Source: SURF-21 sp964462595
Lineage (GTDB): Bacteria; Actinomycetota; Geothermincolia; Geothermincolales; RBG-13-55-18
DNA: 64,000 bases
Assembly: GCA_964462595.1 (NCBI GenBank)
Contig: CAYWXM010000051.1
Span: forward strand, 1 to 64,000
Direction of reading: 5' to 3'
Part shown: positions 15,905 through 24,255 of the stretch, piece by piece
How positions within the stretch are numbered: the stretch's first letter is position 1
How the letters are laid out: each line of letters begins with the position of its first letter
Notes under the pieces: model-generated
Seen by the model: the letters and a program-made list of their open reading frames with translations, nothing else
Database searches by the model: none
What the model was told of the DNA's origin: nothing
Position numbers and translations under genes: made by a program

Positions 15905-16112
15905 AACAAGCCTGCCGGGTCCCGAGAGGGCCAAGAGGGAAGCCGGTGAGAAGCCGGCACGGTAGCGCCGCTGTAACCGGGGAGCGAAGTCCCGCTAAAC
16001 CACTGACTATACGTTGGGAAGGAGGGACGGAGCGAGGATCCGGGAGTCAGAAGACCTGCCCGACAGGAGTCAGCAAGCTCTCCGCAACAGGGAGGATCTG
16101 GCGTCATGTATA
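15905..16112 (+). ncRNA. Cobalamin (AdoCbl) riboswitch aptamer
   Basis: The leader before cobU contains the conserved cobalamin-aptamer pieces in order: GAAGCCGGTGAGAAGCC with CGCCGCTGTAACC (about 15938-15980), the AAACCACTG segment (15998-16006), and a B12 box AGTCAGAAGACCTGCC (16045-16060). A perfect terminator follows at 16117. When cobalamin binds, the expected outcome is repression of the whole downstream salvage/transport operon. Exact 5' and 3' limits need a covariance-model search. Confidence 0.92.
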
Positions 16113-16116
16113 TATG

Positions 16117-16150
16117 ATCTCCGCTCTCATTGTGAGGGCGGAGATTTTTT
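16117..16150 (+). terminator. Riboswitch expression-platform terminator
   Basis: ATCTCCGC (16117-16124) pairs with GCGGAGAT (16138-16145), extended inward by CTC/GAG, and is followed by six T. It lies between the aptamer and cobU, so it is the probable off-switch. No gene ends just upstream that it would otherwise serve. Confidence 0.9.
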
Positions 16151-16251
16151 CATCCCTGTCCGGCCTGGTCCGGGCTCCGGGTATGGGCCAAGTCCCGGCT
16201 GCGGCGGAGAGGAAGTCGTCCGAGAGGGCGATAGCGAAGAGAGGAAAGGCC

Positions 16252-16845
16252 ATGGGGAAGCTGGTGCTGGTGTTGGGGGGCGCCAGGAGCGGTAAAAGCT
16301 CTTACGCGCAGCGCATGGCGGAGGAATCCGGCCAGCGCGTATGTTACGTGGCGACGGCGGAAGCACGTGACGGGGAGATGGACGAGCGCATCCGTCGCCA
16401 TCGCGACTCTCGACCCGCGGGGTGGAAGACGTTGGAACTCTCGGGAGGTACCGCGTTAGAACCCCTGCCACCAGGCACGGAGCTGGCCTTGATGGACTGT
16501 TTCACCGTCTTTCTCTCCAACCTGATGGCAGCTAACGGGCTGGATTGGCCGTTAGAGGATGAAGGGCTTATGCCGGAAGCGGAGGTCGAGCGCCTGGCGG
16601 AAAGGACCGGAGAGGAAGCCGTGGCGCTCGTGGACAGCCTTTGCGAGGTAGCGGAGAGCGTCATCGTTGTGAGCAACGAGGTAGGAGAGGGAGTCGTGCC
16701 CCCTTATCGCCTGGGACGGATCTTCCGTGACCTGGCGGGCCGCCTCAACCAGCAGCTGGCCGAACGCGCCTGCGAGGTCATATTGGTAGTCGCCGGGATC
16801 CCCTTGAGGTTGAAGGCCGAGGGTGGGGAGGACGCCGATGGATAG
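16252..16845 (+). CDS. cobU: Adenosylcobinamide kinase / adenosylcobinamide-phosphate guanylyltransferase
   Basis: 197 residues. It phosphorylates adenosylcobinamide and then transfers GMP to give AdoCbi-GDP. The P-loop is GGARSGKSSYAQ at the N-terminus, followed by Y-V-A-T-A, the R-I-x-x-H-R segment where the guanylated His lies, and V-S-N-E-V-G-x-G-V-V-P near the C-terminus. ATG 16252 with AGGA 6 nt upstream; the frame is open upstream through the riboswitch, but that part is not protein. First gene of the cobalamin operon; overlaps cobT by 8 nt. Confidence 0.95.
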   Translation: MGKLVLVLGGARSGKSSYAQRMAEESGQRVCYVATAEARDGEMDERIRRHRDSRPAGWKTLELSGGTALEPLPPGTELALMDCFTVFLSNLMAANGLDWPLEDEGLMPEAEVERLAERTGEEAVALVDSLCEVAESVIVVSNEVGEGVVPPYRLGRIFRDLAGRLNQQLAERACEVILVVAGIPLRLKAEGGEDADG

Positions 16846-17902
16846 GCTTAAGCGCACCCTGGAGGGCATCGGCGAACTCGACGAGGCTGCGATGCGCGCT
16901 GCGGCATCGCGCCATGGCAACCTTACCAAGCCGCGGGGAGCTCTGGGCTCGCTGGAGGAGATATCCATCAGGGTCGCGGGCATCACCGGCGAACCTGTTC
17001 CGCTTCCCGGCAGGAAGACGGTCATCGTGATGGCCGCCGACCACGGCGTGACCAGCGAGGGCGTAAGCCTCTACCCGTCGGATGTCACGGCACAGATGGT
17101 CGCCAATTTCCTGGCGGGGGGCGCGGCCATCAACGTGCTGTCGCGCTTCGTGGGGGCTGACGTGCGTGTAGTGGATATCGGCGTGGCGTCGCCGCTCGCG
17201 GGGGAAGGCCTGATATCGCGAAAGATAATGGCCGGCACCGCCAACATGGCCACAGGGCCCGCCATGTGCCGGGAGGCGGCGGTGGCCGCCCTGGAAACGG
17301 GGATCGAGGTGGCCGAGGAGGAAATCACCGGGGGAGCGGAGTTCCTGGCTACCGGGGACATGGGCATCGGCAATACTACGGCGGCGAGTGCCATAACGGC
17401 CTGCATCACCGGCCGGGATCCCGCCGAGGTGACGGGGCGGGGCACGGGCATGGGAGACAGCGGGCTGGAACACAAGGTGGCGGTGATCCGCCGCGCTCTG
17501 GAGGTTAATCGTCCCGACCCGCGTGATGCCATCGATGTGGTTTCAAAAGTCGGTGGGCTGGAGATAGCTGGGATCGCCGGAGTGATGCTGGCGTCCGCAG
17601 CGGCGCGCCGTCCCGTAATGGTGGACGGATTCATATCCGCAGCCGGGGCCATCATCGCTGCTGGGCTGCATCCCGGGGTCACGGATTTCATGCTCGCGTC
17701 CCACCTATCGGTGGAGAGAGGGCATGCCGCCATCCTGGAGCTTCTAGGGCTGGACCCCATTATCCGGGCCAACATGCGCCTGGGAGAGGGGACGGGGGCC
17801 GCACTTGCTCTTTTCCTGGTGGACGCTTCCCTGAAAATACTCGCGGAGATGGCAACTTTCGACGAGGCCGGGGTATCGGGACCAGAGAAAGCTGGCACGT
17901 AG
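16838..17902 (+). CDS. cobT: Nicotinate-nucleotide--dimethylbenzimidazole phosphoribosyltransferase
   Basis: 354 residues, family length. It makes alpha-ribazole phosphate, the lower-ligand nucleotide, from nicotinate mononucleotide and a base. Signatures: T-K-P-x-G-A-L-G-S-L-E, M-A-A-D-H-G-V, G-D-M-G-I-G-N-T-T-A, and the C-terminal R-L-G-E-G-T-G-A-A-L-A containing the catalytic Glu. GGGGAGG (16825-16831) sets ATG 16838; GTG 16823 is in frame but would overlap this site. Which lower base is used cannot be read from the sequence. Confidence 0.95.
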   Translation: MDRLKRTLEGIGELDEAAMRAAASRHGNLTKPRGALGSLEEISIRVAGITGEPVPLPGRKTVIVMAADHGVTSEGVSLYPSDVTAQMVANFLAGGAAINVLSRFVGADVRVVDIGVASPLAGEGLISRKIMAGTANMATGPAMCREAAVAALETGIEVAEEEITGGAEFLATGDMGIGNTTAASAITACITGRDPAEVTGRGTGMGDSGLEHKVAVIRRALEVNRPDPRDAIDVVSKVGGLEIAGIAGVMLASAAARRPVMVDGFISAAGAIIAAGLHPGVTDFMLASHLSVERGHAAILELLGLDPIIRANMRLGEGTGAALALFLVDASLKILAEMATFDEAGVSGPEKAGT

Positions 17903-17945
17903 ATGGAAATACGGGTACGAACTTGTGTGAAAGGGAGGTCGCCGC

Positions 17946-18743
17946 TTGAGAGGTCCTGCTGACGCCTTCCGTTTCCTTTCCGCGGTGCCCCTGCGGGCTC
18001 GGCAAGGAGACGATAGTGCCCTGGCGGCCGCAGTGGCTTTCTTCCCCCTGGTGGGAGCGGTGCTGGGGGGATTGCTCGTTTTCACCGATTGGGCATGCGG
18101 GAGGGCTTTTTCCCGCGTCTCCGATTTTGTCTCCGCCGCAACGGTGCTGGCCGTCTATGCCCTCTTTACCGGGGGTCTTCATCACGACGGGTTGATCGAT
18201 ACCGCCGACGCCTTCTGGGGCCATCGCTCACGGGAGCAACGCCTGCGCATCATGAAGGATTCCCACGCGGGGGCGTTGGGAGTGACCGCCGTAGCGCTCT
18301 TTATCCTGGTGGAGCTGGCGGCAATATACGCACTGCCGGCGCAACTGGCGGGTTGTGCGGGCAGGTTCCGCTGGGCCGCACTGCTGGCCTTCCCCGTGCT
18401 GGGGCGTTGGACCATGTCTTACCTGTGCGTGCGTTTCCCCTATGCCCGCGAGGAGGGGACGGGAGCCGTCATGGTGGAGGGATCGCGGCTGTCGCAGTTT
18501 GCTTTCGCCACCATGATAGCCGGGGCTGTCATGGCCGCATGCTTCATTTTTATTGTAAGGTTGCCCATGCTTATCGCGGTGCTCCCGGCAGCGGCGCTGG
18601 CCTTCGCGGAGCTGGCCGGCGGTTTCTTTTCCCGTTCTCTGGGAGGCGTGACCGGGGACGTTATCGGAGCGACGGGTATGCTGGCCGAGGCGCTGGCGCT
18701 GGTCGTACTGGCCAGCCGTATACCCGGATTATTGGTGGGATAG
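17946..18743 (+). CDS. cobS: Adenosylcobinamide-GDP ribazoletransferase
   Basis: 265 residues, an integral membrane enzyme with about six hydrophobic helices. It joins AdoCbi-GDP and alpha-ribazole to give adenosylcobalamin. Characteristic stretches are F-x-x-P-L-V-G near the N-terminus, G-G-L-H-H-D-G-L-x-D-T-A-D (divalent metal site), and D-S-H-A-G-A-L-G. The start is TTG 17946 with AGGGAGG 7 nt upstream. Four nt separate it from cbiB. Confidence 0.94.
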   Translation: MRGPADAFRFLSAVPLRARQGDDSALAAAVAFFPLVGAVLGGLLVFTDWACGRAFSRVSDFVSAATVLAVYALFTGGLHHDGLIDTADAFWGHRSREQRLRIMKDSHAGALGVTAVALFILVELAAIYALPAQLAGCAGRFRWAALLAFPVLGRWTMSYLCVRFPYAREEGTGAVMVEGSRLSQFAFATMIAGAVMAACFIFIVRLPMLIAVLPAAALAFAELAGGFFSRSLGGVTGDVIGATGMLAEALALVVLASRIPGLLVG

Positions 18744-18746
18744 GAC

Positions 18747-19766
18747 ATGAGCGTGAACCGCGCCCTGAGGATATGCCTGGCATACGTGATCGACCGTTTT
18801 CTGGGAGACCCGGAAGGATTCCCGCACCCGGTAAGGTTGATGGGCAGGTGTATAGGCATCTTGGAAAAGAAGCTCAGCCCCGAAGATTCGAAAGCGCCGG
18901 CCGCCATTGGCGCCGGATGTGCGATCGCCGCGACGATGGCCGGAGGGTCATGGCTCTTTGCCCGCATGCTCCTCGCCCTGCCGGGAGATGCTTTCACGGA
19001 AACGCTCCTTCTCTACACCACGTTCGCCGGGAAAGACCTCGAGAAAAGCTCCCTGCGTGTGGCCTGGGACCTGGAAGCCGCGGATATCGCGTCGGCCAGG
19101 AGGGATCTCAGGGCCCTGGTGGGGCGCGAAACGGACGGCCTGGACGAGGGGGGCGTATGCCGCGCAGCTGTGGAGTCGCTGGCCGAGAACTGCACCGACG
19201 GCGTCCTCGCGCCGCTGTTCTGGGCCGCGGTAGGGGGTGCCCCCGCGGCCATGGCCTTCAAGGCTGTTTCGACCTTGGACTCCATGATCGGCCACCGCGA
19301 CGAAAAGTACCGCCGCCTGGGATGGTGCTCGGCGCGCCTGGACGACCTGGCCGTGCTGCCCGCCGCCCGGCTTTCCATACCCCTGGTAGCCCTGGCTGCA
19401 TTTCTCGCCGGCTACGATTATCGCTCCGCCTGGAGGATAGGGCTGCGTGACCGCGGGAAACACGCCAGCCCCAACAGCGCCCACGCCGAGGCGGCTTTTG
19501 CCGGCTCCTTGGGGCTGAGGCTGGGAGGCCCCGACACCTATGCCGGGGCGCGGCGGGAGCTTCCCGAGATAGGGGAGGGCACGCGCGAGGCAAAGCCCCG
19601 TCATATCCGGGACGCGGCCAGGTTGATGAACGCGGCCTCGCTGCTGGGATTGGGGCTGGCACTCCTGTGGGCTTCTCGCGCGCCGCGGAACTGGAATACC
19701 CCGGCCTCAATTCCAGGGCGCTTTTCGCAGTCGAGAGGAAGAAGGCCGGAGGGGGCGGGAATATGA
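18747..19766 (+). CDS. cbiB: Adenosylcobinamide-phosphate synthase
   Basis: 339 residues, slightly longer than usual because of a ~30-residue basic tail (ending RGRRPEGAGI) after the last helix. It attaches the aminopropanol arm to adenosylcobyric acid. Signatures: D-R-F-L-G-D-P near the N-terminus, E-N-x-x-D-G-V-L-A-P-L-F, D-S-M-I-G-H-R-D-E-K-Y, and S-P-N-S-A-H-A-E-A-A-F. Several hydrophobic helices. It shares ATGA with cobD (19763-19766), suggesting translational coupling. Confidence 0.94.
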   Translation: MSVNRALRICLAYVIDRFLGDPEGFPHPVRLMGRCIGILEKKLSPEDSKAPAAIGAGCAIAATMAGGSWLFARMLLALPGDAFTETLLLYTTFAGKDLEKSSLRVAWDLEAADIASARRDLRALVGRETDGLDEGGVCRAAVESLAENCTDGVLAPLFWAAVGGAPAAMAFKAVSTLDSMIGHRDEKYRRLGWCSARLDDLAVLPAARLSIPLVALAAFLAGYDYRSAWRIGLRDRGKHASPNSAHAEAAFAGSLGLRLGGPDTYAGARRELPEIGEGTREAKPRHIRDAARLMNAASLLGLGLALLWASRAPRNWNTPASIPGRFSQSRGRRPEGAGI

Positions 19767-20866
19767 AGGGTGGCTTTCCCGGACACGGCGGTAATCTGGG
19801 CTGGGCGGCGGAGCGCTACGGGAGAGACCCGGACAGCTTTCTGGACTTCAGTGCCAACGTAAACCCCCTGGGGCCATCGCCCTTGGCACTGGAGGCGGCG
19901 CGCGAGGCGCTTGCCGATATCTCGCGCTATCCCGAACCGGACGCTTCTTCCCTGCGCGGTGAACTGGCGTCCTTCCTGGGTATCGAACCCGGCCTGCTCG
20001 TCTTGGGCAATGGCTCCACCGAAATCATCCATCACCTGACGCGCTGCCTGGAGCCGCCCGTGGTGACGGTCGTGTCTCCGGCTTTCGCGGAGTACGAAGC
20101 TGCGGCGAGCAACGTCGGGGCGGAGATGAGATACCTGGATCTATATCCGGACGAGGGGTTTTACCTGAAAGCTGAGGAACTGGCCGAAGCCGCCTCCGGT
20201 TCGCAGCTCACTTATTTCTGCAATCCGGCCAGCCCCACGGGTCGTCTGTACCAGCGTCACGAGCTGCTCCCGGCCGTGGAGGCATGCCGGAAGGCGGGGG
20301 GGCTGCTTGTGCTGGATGAGAGCTTCATGGGGTTCTGCCCGGAAGTGGAGGCGAGGCGGGCGAGCCTGATGCCCGAGGTGGGAGGGGGCGGCCTGGCGAT
20401 CTTATCCACCCTGACCAAGTTTTTCGCCCTGGCCGGACTGCGTGGCCCGGGATGGCTGGCGGGACCGGGAGAACTCGTGTCGATCCTGGAGAAAAAGGCG
20501 GTGCCCTGGAGGGTCAATGCGATCTCCCTGGCAGCCGCGCGTTCCTCCCTTTCGGATATCGGTTATATCGAGGAGACGAGGAGGAAAGTGGCGGAATGGA
20601 GGAAAGAACTGGCTGTCGGCTTGGAGAATACGGGAATATTCCGGGTATTTCCATCCCAGGCCGTTTTTATCCTGCTGCAGGTAACCCGTCCCGAACTCGA
20701 TGCGGCATGGTTGGTGGACGAGATGGGGAAACGGGGCGTTCTCTTGCGGCTGTGCAGCAATTTCAGGGGATTGGAAAACGGTTTCATCCGTGTGGCCGTG
20801 CGCACTCCCGCTGATAACGACAGGCTGCTGGAGACGCTGGAGGATATAAGCAGAACGCAGTTATGA
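19763..20866 (+). CDS. cobD: L-threonine-O-3-phosphate decarboxylase
   Basis: 367 residues of the fold-type I aminotransferase class. It yields (R)-1-amino-2-propanol phosphate for CbiB. Seen: H-G-G-N-L at the N-terminus, D-F-S-A-N-V-N-P-L-G-P-S, C-N-P-A-S-P-T-G for the cofactor ring, and the PLP lysine in S-T-L-T-K-F-F-A-L-A-G-L-R, followed by G-W-L. ATG 19763 begins M-K-G-G-F-P-G-H-G-G and overlaps the cbiB stop. The frame is open 32 codons further upstream, inside cbiB, but without similarity to the family. Confidence 0.93.
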   Translation: MKGGFPGHGGNLGWAAERYGRDPDSFLDFSANVNPLGPSPLALEAAREALADISRYPEPDASSLRGELASFLGIEPGLLVLGNGSTEIIHHLTRCLEPPVVTVVSPAFAEYEAAASNVGAEMRYLDLYPDEGFYLKAEELAEAASGSQLTYFCNPASPTGRLYQRHELLPAVEACRKAGGLLVLDESFMGFCPEVEARRASLMPEVGGGGLAILSTLTKFFALAGLRGPGWLAGPGELVSILEKKAVPWRVNAISLAAARSSLSDIGYIEETRRKVAEWRKELAVGLENTGIFRVFPSQAVFILLQVTRPELDAAWLVDEMGKRGVLLRLCSNFRGLENGFIRVAVRTPADNDRLLETLEDISRTQL

Positions 20867-20897
20867 GTACATGAAAATGGAAAAGGAGGAAAGGAAA

Positions 20898-21830
20898 TTG
20901 AGGAGAAAGTTCGTAGCCATGGTGTTTCTAGTGTGCGTGCTGCTCGGACTGGCCGTCCTCGGGGGATGCGCCGATTCAGGCGACGGGACGGAGCGGACAG
21001 GATTACCTTCGGTTTTCACCGATGACCTTGGCCGGGAAGTTACCCTGGAAGGCATCCCCGGGAGCATAGTTTCCATCTCGCCTGCCTGCACCGAGATCCT
21101 TTTCAGCCTTGGCTTGGGAGATGAAGTCGTGGGGGTCACCGAGTACTGCGACTATCCCGAGGAAGCGCTGGAAAAGCCGAAGATCGGAACCTTCACCAGC
21201 CCCAACCTCGAGGTGATCCTGGCCCAGGAACCGGACCTGGTGCTGGCCACAGGCGGCGTTCAGCTCGAGCTCCTGGACCGCATGGAGGAGGAGGGGCTGA
21301 CCGTCTACGCCGTCAACCCCATGACCTTCGACCAGACCGTCGCTTCCATCCTGGAGATCGGCGAATTGACCGGTACGGAAGCGTTGGCGGAGGAGATAGT
21401 CGCGGACATGAACAAGCGTGCCGTCGATATCGCCAGACGGGTAAACGAGATGGAGGCGGAGGGCAAGGAGCGGCCTAGGGTTTTCTACGAGATCTTTTTC
21501 GAGAATAACGTGTGGACGGCCGGAAGCGACAGTATCATCTCGGATCTTATACGCCTGGCTGGAGGTGAGAACATCGGAGATCTGGATACAAGCGACTACT
21601 ACGAGTTCAGCGTGGAGAGGCTTATCGCTGAGAACCCCCAGGTTTACCTGGTTGGGAGCGGGTCCATGTTCGACCCCGGCGACATAACGGGCAGGTCGGG
21701 TTGGGAGCGCATGGACGCGGTAAGAGAAGGCCGTGTGTTCGTGATCGACGAAAACCTGACTTACCGCACCGGGCCGCGTCTCATCGAGGGGCTGGAAACG
21801 ATACACGCGGCCGTATACGCCGAGGATTGA
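20898..21830 (+). CDS. btuF: Corrinoid ABC transporter substrate-binding lipoprotein
   Basis: 310 residues. The N-terminus M-R-R-K-F, a hydrophobic core and the lipobox LGGC indicate a lipoprotein processed by Lgt. A helical-backbone periplasmic-binding fold follows, with S-I-S-P-A-C-T-E-I-L-F-S-L-G-L-G, Y-C-D-Y-P and K-I-G-T-F-T-S-P-N-L-E. Placement inside the B12 operon makes a corrinoid ligand likely, although iron-siderophore binding proteins look alike. I choose TTG 20898 because AAGGAGG (20883-20889) lies 8 nt upstream; ATG 20871 and 20877 are in frame but lack a site. Confidence 0.88.
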   Translation: MRRKFVAMVFLVCVLLGLAVLGGCADSGDGTERTGLPSVFTDDLGREVTLEGIPGSIVSISPACTEILFSLGLGDEVVGVTEYCDYPEEALEKPKIGTFTSPNLEVILAQEPDLVLATGGVQLELLDRMEEEGLTVYAVNPMTFDQTVASILEIGELTGTEALAEEIVADMNKRAVDIARRVNEMEAEGKERPRVFYEIFFENNVWTAGSDSIISDLIRLAGGENIGDLDTSDYYEFSVERLIAENPQVYLVGSGSMFDPGDITGRSGWERMDAVREGRVFVIDENLTYRTGPRLIEGLETIHAAVYAED

Positions 21831-21888
21831 CGGGAAAAAACCCTTCTGTGCCCGGAAGCGGGAAGGAAGGACAACCGGAAGGAAGCAA

Positions 21889-22962
21889 TTGGAAGGTACT
21901 CTGACGGTAGCCGACAGGCTTGCAGTGCTTCGCAGGCGCCGTGTCGCGTTGCTGATCGTCCTGGGATTGGTCCTGGCGGTGGCGGTCGTTCTGGCGGTAG
22001 CGCTGGGCGCGGTATATGTCCCCATCGCTACTTCCGCTAGGATCATATTGTCGCGCGCGCCCCTTCTAGGCCGCCTGGTCGATACCACCTGGTCTGCGAC
22101 CCAGGAGACGATCATCATCTCGGTGAGGCTTCCGCGCGTCCTTCTGGCGCTGCTGGTGGGGATGGGCCTGGCGCTGGCGGGGGCGATATTCCAGGGCATC
22201 TTTCGCAACCCCATGGCGGACCCCGGCATCATAGGCTCCTCGCAGGGGGCGGCACTGGGGGCCACGATCGCCTTCTTCTTCGGCATAAAGTTCGGCTGGG
22301 GAGGTCTGTCGGCGGTTCCGCTTTTCGCGTTCGTCGGAGCTTTTATGGCCGTGTTCCTCGTATACTTTATCGCTCGTGCGGGGGGGCGGGTATCCATCGC
22401 TTACCTGCTGCTGGTCGGCTTCGCGCTCTCGTCGTTTCTGGCCTCGATCGTATCGCTGCTCCTGGTGATCAGCGAGGACCGTATGCACAACATCTTCTTC
22501 TGGCTCATGGGAGGGCTGGGAACCGGCAACTGGGACGCGGTCCTGGCCATCCTCCCCTTCATCGCCACGGGCGCGGTGATCAGCTCCTTCTTCGCCAGGG
22601 ACCTCAACCTGCTCATGCTCGGCGAGGAGAAGGCGATGCAGCTGGGGTTGGAAGCACACAGGTTCCTGTGGATCATGTTCGCGGTGGCCGCGCTGGTGGT
22701 GGGCGCGGCGGTATCGGTCTCGGGTATCATCGGTTTTGTGGGGTTGATGACTCCCCATATAGTGAGGTTGCTCACCGGCCCGGACCACCGCTACCTTATC
22801 CCCGGTTCGCTTATCGGGGGAGGCCTCTTCCTGGTGCTGGCGGACACCCTTGCCCGTACGGTCATAGCACCCAACGAGCTGCCTGTGGGCATCGTCACCG
22901 CGTTCTTCGGGGCACCGTTCTTCGTCTATCTTCTAAAAAGGAGGAGACATGCCGTCATGTGA
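21889..22962 (+). CDS. btuC: Corrinoid ABC transporter permease (FecCD family)
   Basis: 357 residues with about nine to ten hydrophobic helices. Family landmarks are R-L-P-R-V-L-L-A-L-L-V-G, L-A-G-A-I-F-Q-G-I-F-R-N-P-M-A-D-P-x-I-I-G, and G-F-V-G-L-M-T-P-H-I-V-R near the cytoplasmic coupling helix. The start is TTG 21889 after a GGAAGGAAG stretch. Together with btuF and btuD it makes a complete importer. The ~58 nt between btuF and btuC hold no terminator. Confidence 0.93.
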   Translation: MEGTLTVADRLAVLRRRRVALLIVLGLVLAVAVVLAVALGAVYVPIATSARIILSRAPLLGRLVDTTWSATQETIIISVRLPRVLLALLVGMGLALAGAIFQGIFRNPMADPGIIGSSQGAALGATIAFFFGIKFGWGGLSAVPLFAFVGAFMAVFLVYFIARAGGRVSIAYLLLVGFALSSFLASIVSLLLVISEDRMHNIFFWLMGGLGTGNWDAVLAILPFIATGAVISSFFARDLNLLMLGEEKAMQLGLEAHRFLWIMFAVAALVVGAAVSVSGIIGFVGLMTPHIVRLLTGPDHRYLIPGSLIGGGLFLVLADTLARTVIAPNELPVGIVTAFFGAPFFVYLLKRRRHAVM

Positions 22963-22977
22963 GGATGGTGGCTCCTG

Positions 22978-24255
22978 ATGGAGAGAAAGATCATGGATGC
23001 CAAGGGCGTTTATTCCGCCTACTACCGCGAAGATGTGGTGGCGGGGATGAGTATCGAGGTTGCCCCGGGCGATTTCGTCGCCGTCATAGGCCCCAACGGT
23101 TCGGGCAAGACCAGCTTCCTCAAGTCCATCTCCCGCACGCTACGGCCGCGCGAGGGGACAGTGCTTCTGGAGGGAGAGGATCTCTATGAAATGCCGGCCA
23201 GGAGAGTCGCGCTCAAGCTGGCTATGGTCCCACAGGACGCGCCCGTATCCTTCAGCTTCACCGCGCTCGAGGTGGTTCTCATGGGCAGGAATCCTCACCT
23301 TGGCCGCCTGCAGAGCGCAGGCCCCGTGGACCTGGAGATGGCGCGCCAGGCCATGGAAGGAGCCAACGTCTGGCATCTGGCGGACCGCCCAGTCAACGAG
23401 CTCTCAGGCGGCGAGCGCCAGAGGGTGATCATCGCCCAGGCGCTGGCCCAGGATACCGGGTTGCTCCTCCTGGACGAGCCCACCCAGCACCTGGATATCA
23501 ACCACCAGCTCTCGCTCCTGGAGATGTTGTCGTCGATGTGCTCGCAGGGACTGGCGGTGATCATGGTGATGCATGACCTCAACCTGGCCTCGCAATATTG
23601 CGATCGTATAATCGTCATGCGTGGGGGCAGGGAGTTCGCGCGTGGAACGCCCGCCGAGGTACTGACTCCAGCAATGCTGCAAGAGGTCTTCGGGGTAGGA
23701 TCGATAGTGATCCGCCATGCGGTGACCGACAGACCCCATGTGGTTTTCCTTAATTCCTCGAGCATCGCCGGGGCTCTTACGGGGGCCAGGGTCCACCTTG
23801 TGTGCGGTGGAGCGAGCGGTGCCTACCTGATGCGTGACCTGCTGGAGCGTGGTTGCTACCTTACCGCCGGCGTCCTCAACATGGGAGACGGCGACGAGGA
23901 AGTGGGAAGAGTCCTGGAGATACGCATGGTCACCGAGGCGCCCTTCTCCCGCATATGCGAGGAAGCCAACCTGGCGAATCTGGAGCTTATACGTGAGGCA
24001 GACGTGGTGGTGGTGAGTAACCTGCATATCGGCCCCGGTAACCTGGTGAACCTGGAGGCGGCAATGCAGGCATTGGAGTGGGGTAAAAGGGTATATATGT
24101 TCTCCATCCGGCCCGTTGAGGAGCGTGATCATACAGGTGGAACGGCGACGGAATTATACGGGCGCATGCTGGAAAAAGGAGCCGTGGAGACGTCGGACCG
24201 TCAGGAGCTGCTCGATCTGTTAACCGGTGGTGGAAAGGATAACGATGTGCGATAA
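22978..24255 (+). CDS. btuD: Corrinoid ABC transporter ATPase with extra C-terminal domain
   Basis: 425 residues. Residues 1-~255 are an ABC ATPase: Walker A GPNGSGKTS, Q-loop V-P-Q-D, signature LSGGERQRV, Walker B LLLLDEPTQHLD, and switch H in MVMHDL. The remaining ~170 residues form a separate Rossmann-like domain beginning V-H-L-V-C-G-G-A-S-G-A-Y-L-M and containing G-V-L-N-M-G-D-G-D-x-E-V and E-A-D-V-V-V-V-S-N. This extension occurs in some anaerobe cobalamin ATPases as I remember it, but its role is not known to me. The last 11 nt overlap cbiP. Confidence 0.9.
   Translation: MERKIMDAKGVYSAYYREDVVAGMSIEVAPGDFVAVIGPNGSGKTSFLKSISRTLRPREGTVLLEGEDLYEMPARRVALKLAMVPQDAPVSFSFTALEVVLMGRNPHLGRLQSAGPVDLEMARQAMEGANVWHLADRPVNELSGGERQRVIIAQALAQDTGLLLLDEPTQHLDINHQLSLLEMLSSMCSQGLAVIMVMHDLNLASQYCDRIIVMRGGREFARGTPAEVLTPAMLQEVFGVGSIVIRHAVTDRPHVVFLNSSSIAGALTGARVHLVCGGASGAYLMRDLLERGCYLTAGVLNMGDGDEEVGRVLEIRMVTEAPFSRICEEANLANLELIREADVVVVSNLHIGPGNLVNLEAAMQALEWGKRVYMFSIRPVEERDHTGGTATELYGRMLEKGAVETSDRQELLDLLTGGGKDNDVR

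Noticed and set aside
18089..19450. A 453-codon plus-strand frame overlapping cobS and cbiB
   Set aside because: Out of frame with both genes, Arg/Gly-rich; the overlapped frames have clear family motifs.
19667..19762. An upstream extension of cobD by 32 codons inside cbiB
   Set aside because: The family starts at M-K-G-G-F-P-G-H-G-G, and ATG 19763 forms the usual ATGA overlap; the extension has no similarity.
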